DNA of 9,445 nucleotides from Melioribacteraceae bacterium. GTDB taxonomy: Bacteria; Bacteroidota; Ignavibacteria; Ignavibacteriales; Melioribacteraceae. Positions 6,686 through 9,445 of the stretch are shown in pieces. Numbering within the stretch: position 1 is the first letter of the stretch; every line of letters begins with the position of its first letter. Under the pieces are notes generated by a model. That model saw nothing but the letters and a program-made list of their open reading frames with translations. It made no database searches and was not told where the DNA came from. The position numbers and the translations under genes are program-made. The DNA lies in assembly GCA_015494845.1 (NCBI GenBank), contig WGAL01000038.1, forward strand, positions 1-9,445. The letters run 5' to 3'.

Positions 6686-6729
6686 CATTGCGGAGCTACG
6701 TCAGTCGCATCGTCGTTCCTCGCAAGACG
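6683..6729. repeat. REP-like imperfect palindrome
   Basis: A 47-bp inverted repeat. CGTC and TTGCG (6683-6692, with A6687 bulged) pair with CGCAA and GACG (6721-6729). After one more bulge AG pairs with CT, and after a 2-nt mismatch ACG (6698-6700) pairs with CGT (6714-6716), leaving a loop of about 13 nt. Palindromes opening CGTCATTGCG are a type I recall as dispersed repeats in many bacterial genomes. It is GC-rich in an AT-rich gap between two genes, and lacks a T-run, so it is not a standard terminator. Confidence 0.6.
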
Positions 6730-6778
6730 TTTATTTTACTTATATTTGCTTTTTTGTTTCCAATAAAAGAGTGTTGCG

Positions 6779-8053
6779 ATGACAATTGCCAATTCATTAG
6801 AACAGAAAAAAGAACCTTCCGCGCTTTACCGCTGGACGATTTTAATATTCGTCAGTCTTGCAATGTTCGGCAACTATTATGTTTACGATAGCATCAGTCC
6901 TCTTGCCGATTTGCTAGCCAAACAATTGCATTTTACCGACGCAGATATCGGGCTGCTGAACGGAATTTACAGTCTCCCAAATATTTTTATGGTTTTGATT
7001 GGCGGAATAATTATCGACAAATTCGGAACGCGGATTTCTTCCTTTCTGTTTGCTTTGCTTTGTTTTATCGGCGCGTTATTAACAGCGTTTTCCGGCGGCG
7101 AACTTCTTTTAATGGCGCTCGGAAGATTGATTTTCGGGCTTGGCGCGGAATCGCTTATTGTGGCGGTTACAACTGTCCTCGGACGTTGGTTTAAAGGCAA
7201 GCAACTTTCATTCGCATTCGGAATAAATTTAACGATAGCGCGTCTCGGAACTTTTGCCGCGTTAAATTCTCCGAGTTGGGCAAAATCGCTTTACACGAAT
7301 TGGCAATTGCCTTTGCTTGTTTCGGTCGCCGCCGCCACGATTTCTCTGCTTTCCGTAATCGTTTATTGGACGATGGACGTTTACGCCGAAAAGCATTACA
7401 AAGTGCGTCCCGTGCCTAAACAGGACGAAATTAAATTGAAAGAAATTTTTAATTTCCCGAAATCGTTTTGGTGGATTGTTGCGCTTTGCGTAACGTTTTA
7501 TTCCGCAATATTTCCTTTCCAAACTTTTGCTGTTAAGTTTTTTATCGACGTTCATGGCGTTTCGCGCGAATTCGGCGGCTTCCTTTCGAGTATGCTTACG
7601 CTTTTCGCAATGATTCTCACGCCGCTTTTCGGTTTGCTTTCCGATTACGTCGGCAAACGCGCCTATATGATGATGCTCGGCTCGCTTTTGTTAATCCCGG
7701 TTTACCTGCTTATGAATTACACGCACATTTCGCTTTACGTCCCGATGGCAATGATGGGAATTTCTTTTTCGCTTATTCCTGCCGTAATGTGGCCCTCCGT
7801 AGCGATAATTATCGACGAATCGAAATTGGGAACGGCTTACGGACTTATGACGCTTATTCAAAACATCGGACTTGCGGCGTTTAATTTTTTGATTGGCGCG
7901 GTCAACGACGCAACCGGCGGTTACACGGCAGGTATGTGGATTTTTTCAACGCTCGGCTTTTTCGGATTGTTTTTCGCTTATATGTTGCATAAAAGCGAAT
8001 CCGGCCCGAACGGACACGGACTTGAAGAAGGAATAAAAAAAGCGGAAGCGTAG
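6779..8053 (+). CDS. Major facilitator superfamily transporter, MFSD1-like
   Basis: A 424-residue inner-membrane protein with about 12 hydrophobic helices in two halves, joined by a hydrophilic loop at about 199-226. MFS motif A is present in the first half (GGIIIDKFGTR, 75-85) and echoed in the second (GLLSDYVGKR, 285-294). Segment 115-160 (GRLIFGLGAESL, then RWFKGKQLSFAFGINLTIAR) closely recalls MFSD1-type carriers, whose characterised animal member exports dipeptides from lysosomes. This is from memory and not an alignment. The substrate here is unknown; small organic anions or peptides are both possible. The chosen ATG leaves a short cytoplasmic start before helix 1 (about 17-37). Only a weak AGAG precedes it. 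No clear promoter is visible between the palindrome and the start. A hairpin follows 5 nt after the stop codon. Confidence 0.85.
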   Translation: MTIANSLEQKKEPSALYRWTILIFVSLAMFGNYYVYDSISPLADLLAKQLHFTDADIGLLNGIYSLPNIFMVLIGGIIIDKFGTRISSFLFALLCFIGALLTAFSGGELLLMALGRLIFGLGAESLIVAVTTVLGRWFKGKQLSFAFGINLTIARLGTFAALNSPSWAKSLYTNWQLPLLVSVAAATISLLSVIVYWTMDVYAEKHYKVRPVPKQDEIKLKEIFNFPKSFWWIVALCVTFYSAIFPFQTFAVKFFIDVHGVSREFGGFLSSMLTLFAMILTPLFGLLSDYVGKRAYMMMLGSLLLIPVYLLMNYTHISLYVPMAMMGISFSLIPAVMWPSVAIIIDESKLGTAYGLMTLIQNIGLAAFNFLIGAVNDATGGYTAGMWIFSTLGFFGLFFAYMLHKSESGPNGHGLEEGIKKAEA

Positions 8054-8058
8054 TTTTT

Positions 8059-8098
8059 CATAATAAAATTTTGTTGTTCAGACCCAAAATTTTTTATG
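8059..8098 (+). terminator. AT-rich stem-loop after the MFS gene
   Basis: CATAATAAAATTTTG (8059-8073) pairs with CAAAATTTTTTATG (8085-8098) over 14 bp with one bulged T (8064), around an 11-nt loop. It starts 5 nt after the transporter stop codon. There is no T-run after the stem and the stem is almost all A-T, so it is at best a weak terminator or an mRNA 3'-end stabiliser. Confidence 0.45.
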
Positions 8099-8176
8099 AT
8101 TAACCGCGATTTTCAATTTGCGTATTAATTAAGCGATTTCCGTTTTCCATTATCATTTTAATCATAATAAAATCAG

Positions 8177-8204
8177 TTGAAATCTGCGTTCTAATTTCTA
8201 TCAA
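8177..8204 (+). promoter_or_regulatory. Candidate mdh promoter
   Basis: TTGAAA (8177-8182, 5 of 6) and TATCAA (8199-8204, 4 of 6) with a 16-nt spacer, giving a leader of about 85 nt. A second possible -10-like word, TAATTTTG (8242-8249), fits the Bacteroidota-type TAnnTTTG pattern but lacks a partner upstream. The rest of the 242-bp gap between the transporter and mdh shows only the stem-loop near its left end. Confidence 0.3.
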
Positions 8205-8265
8205 CTTAAAATAACTTAGACTACCTTATCTTATTTTTTATTAATTTTGTATGACAAGAAAATGA

Positions 8266-9261
<996 letters not shown>

Positions 9262-9273
9262 AATTTCATTTTA

Positions 9274-9308
9274 GGGAGAACGAATTTTTGTTCTCCCTTT
9301 TTTCTTTT
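9274..9308 (+). terminator. Intrinsic terminator of mdh
   Basis: GGGAGAAC (9274-9281) pairs perfectly with GTTCTCCC (9290-9297) around an 8-nt loop, followed by TTTTTTCTTTT (9298-9308). It begins 12 nt after the mdh stop codon and is the clearest terminator in the window. Confidence 0.93.
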
Positions 9309-9333
9309 CCAACCTTAACAAAATTTAAATCCG

Positions 9334-9423
9334 ATGAAAGAACAAAAGAAAGTTTTAATTACGAGAAAAATTCCTGAACCGGCAAAATCCATGCTTGAAA
9401 AGGCAGGCTTCAAAGTAATAACC
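9334..9423 (+). CDS. Probable D-2-hydroxyacid dehydrogenase, N-terminal fragment
   Basis: Thirty genomic codons remain: KKVLITRKIPEPAKSML (5-21) then EKAGFKVIT. This is the characteristic N-terminal strand-helix of the D-isomer 2-hydroxyacid dehydrogenases (glyoxylate/hydroxypyruvate reductase group: VLITRKIPEPG...L). The catalytic and NAD-binding parts lie beyond the sequence. It begins after the mdh terminator, so it is a separate transcription unit in the same direction. No Shine-Dalgarno sequence is evident. The frame appears to continue to a TGA at 9442-9444, but that stop is made by adapter bases, so the gene is partial and not a 36-residue peptide. Confidence 0.72.
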
Positions 9424-9445
9424 CTGTCTCTTATACACATCTGAC
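9424..9445 (+). other. Untrimmed Nextera/Tn5 adapter at the contig end
   Basis: Positions 9424-9442 read CTGTCTCTTATACACATCT, the 19-bp Tn5 mosaic end used in Nextera libraries. GAC (9443-9445) matches the next bases of one of the two Nextera adapters. It sits at the very last bases, as expected for read-through adapter left in an assembly. These bases are not part of the organism. Confidence 0.96.

Noticed and set aside
6631..6891. Open frame across the repeat region and the start of the transporter
   Set aside because: It runs through the GC-rich palindrome and into the transporter in another frame, with no ribosome binding site or recognisable domain.
9424..9442. Genuine Tn5/IS50 insertion end
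   Set aside because: The sequence is the engineered mosaic end, lies at the very contig terminus and is followed by adapter bases.

Overview
The window is about 9.4 kb of moderately AT-rich bacterial chromosome, probably from a Gram-negative anaerobe. The evidence is a lipoprotein lytic transglycosylase of the MltF type, the core cell-wall (dcw) gene order, a NifX/NifB-type cofactor-binding protein and an NAD malate dehydrogenase. The phylum cannot be fixed by eye. A PASTA domain on the division transpeptidase and mixed use of Shine-Dalgarno sites are compatible with the FCB group (for example Fibrobacterota), but this is a weak inference. All genes look intact except the two cut by the window ends.

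Minus strand, 1-3952: the start of the dcw cluster, read right to left as mraZ - rsmH - ftsL - ftsI-like PBP - murE (cut by the window edge). Every junction overlaps (17, 4, 8 and 13 nt), so the genes look like one translationally coupled operon. Its control region is readable: a 10-bp-period array of TGGG[G/A] repeats, the known operator signature of MraZ, lies between a plausible sigma-70-like promoter and the mraZ start.

Minus strand, 4149-5652: mltF, a membrane-bound lytic transglycosylase with a solute-binding-like domain, sits directly upstream of the mra operon with its own candidate promoter. The regions upstream of mltF and of mraZ share an exact 14-bp word and a near-exact inverted 18-bp word.

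Plus strand, 5691-6597: a promoter and a two-gene unit, a small TPR-like protein with a lysine/arginine-rich tail, overlapped by 4 nt with a NifX/NifB-like (dinitrogenase iron-molybdenum cofactor domain) protein. Next comes a 181-bp gap holding a GC-rich tandem repeat and a REP-like palindrome. It is followed by a 12-helix MFS transporter resembling the MFSD1 family, a 242-bp gap, malate dehydrogenase with a strong ribosome binding site and a textbook intrinsic terminator, and the first 30 codons of a probable D-2-hydroxyacid dehydrogenase.

The last 22 bases are not genomic. They match the Tn5/Nextera transposon mosaic end plus the first adapter bases, so the contig end carries untrimmed library adapter. 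I see no CRISPR array, tRNA, rRNA, insertion sequence or clear defence or biosynthetic system. The most interesting items are regulatory (MraZ operator, shared intergenic motif), the TPR-NifX pair, and the adapter artefact.
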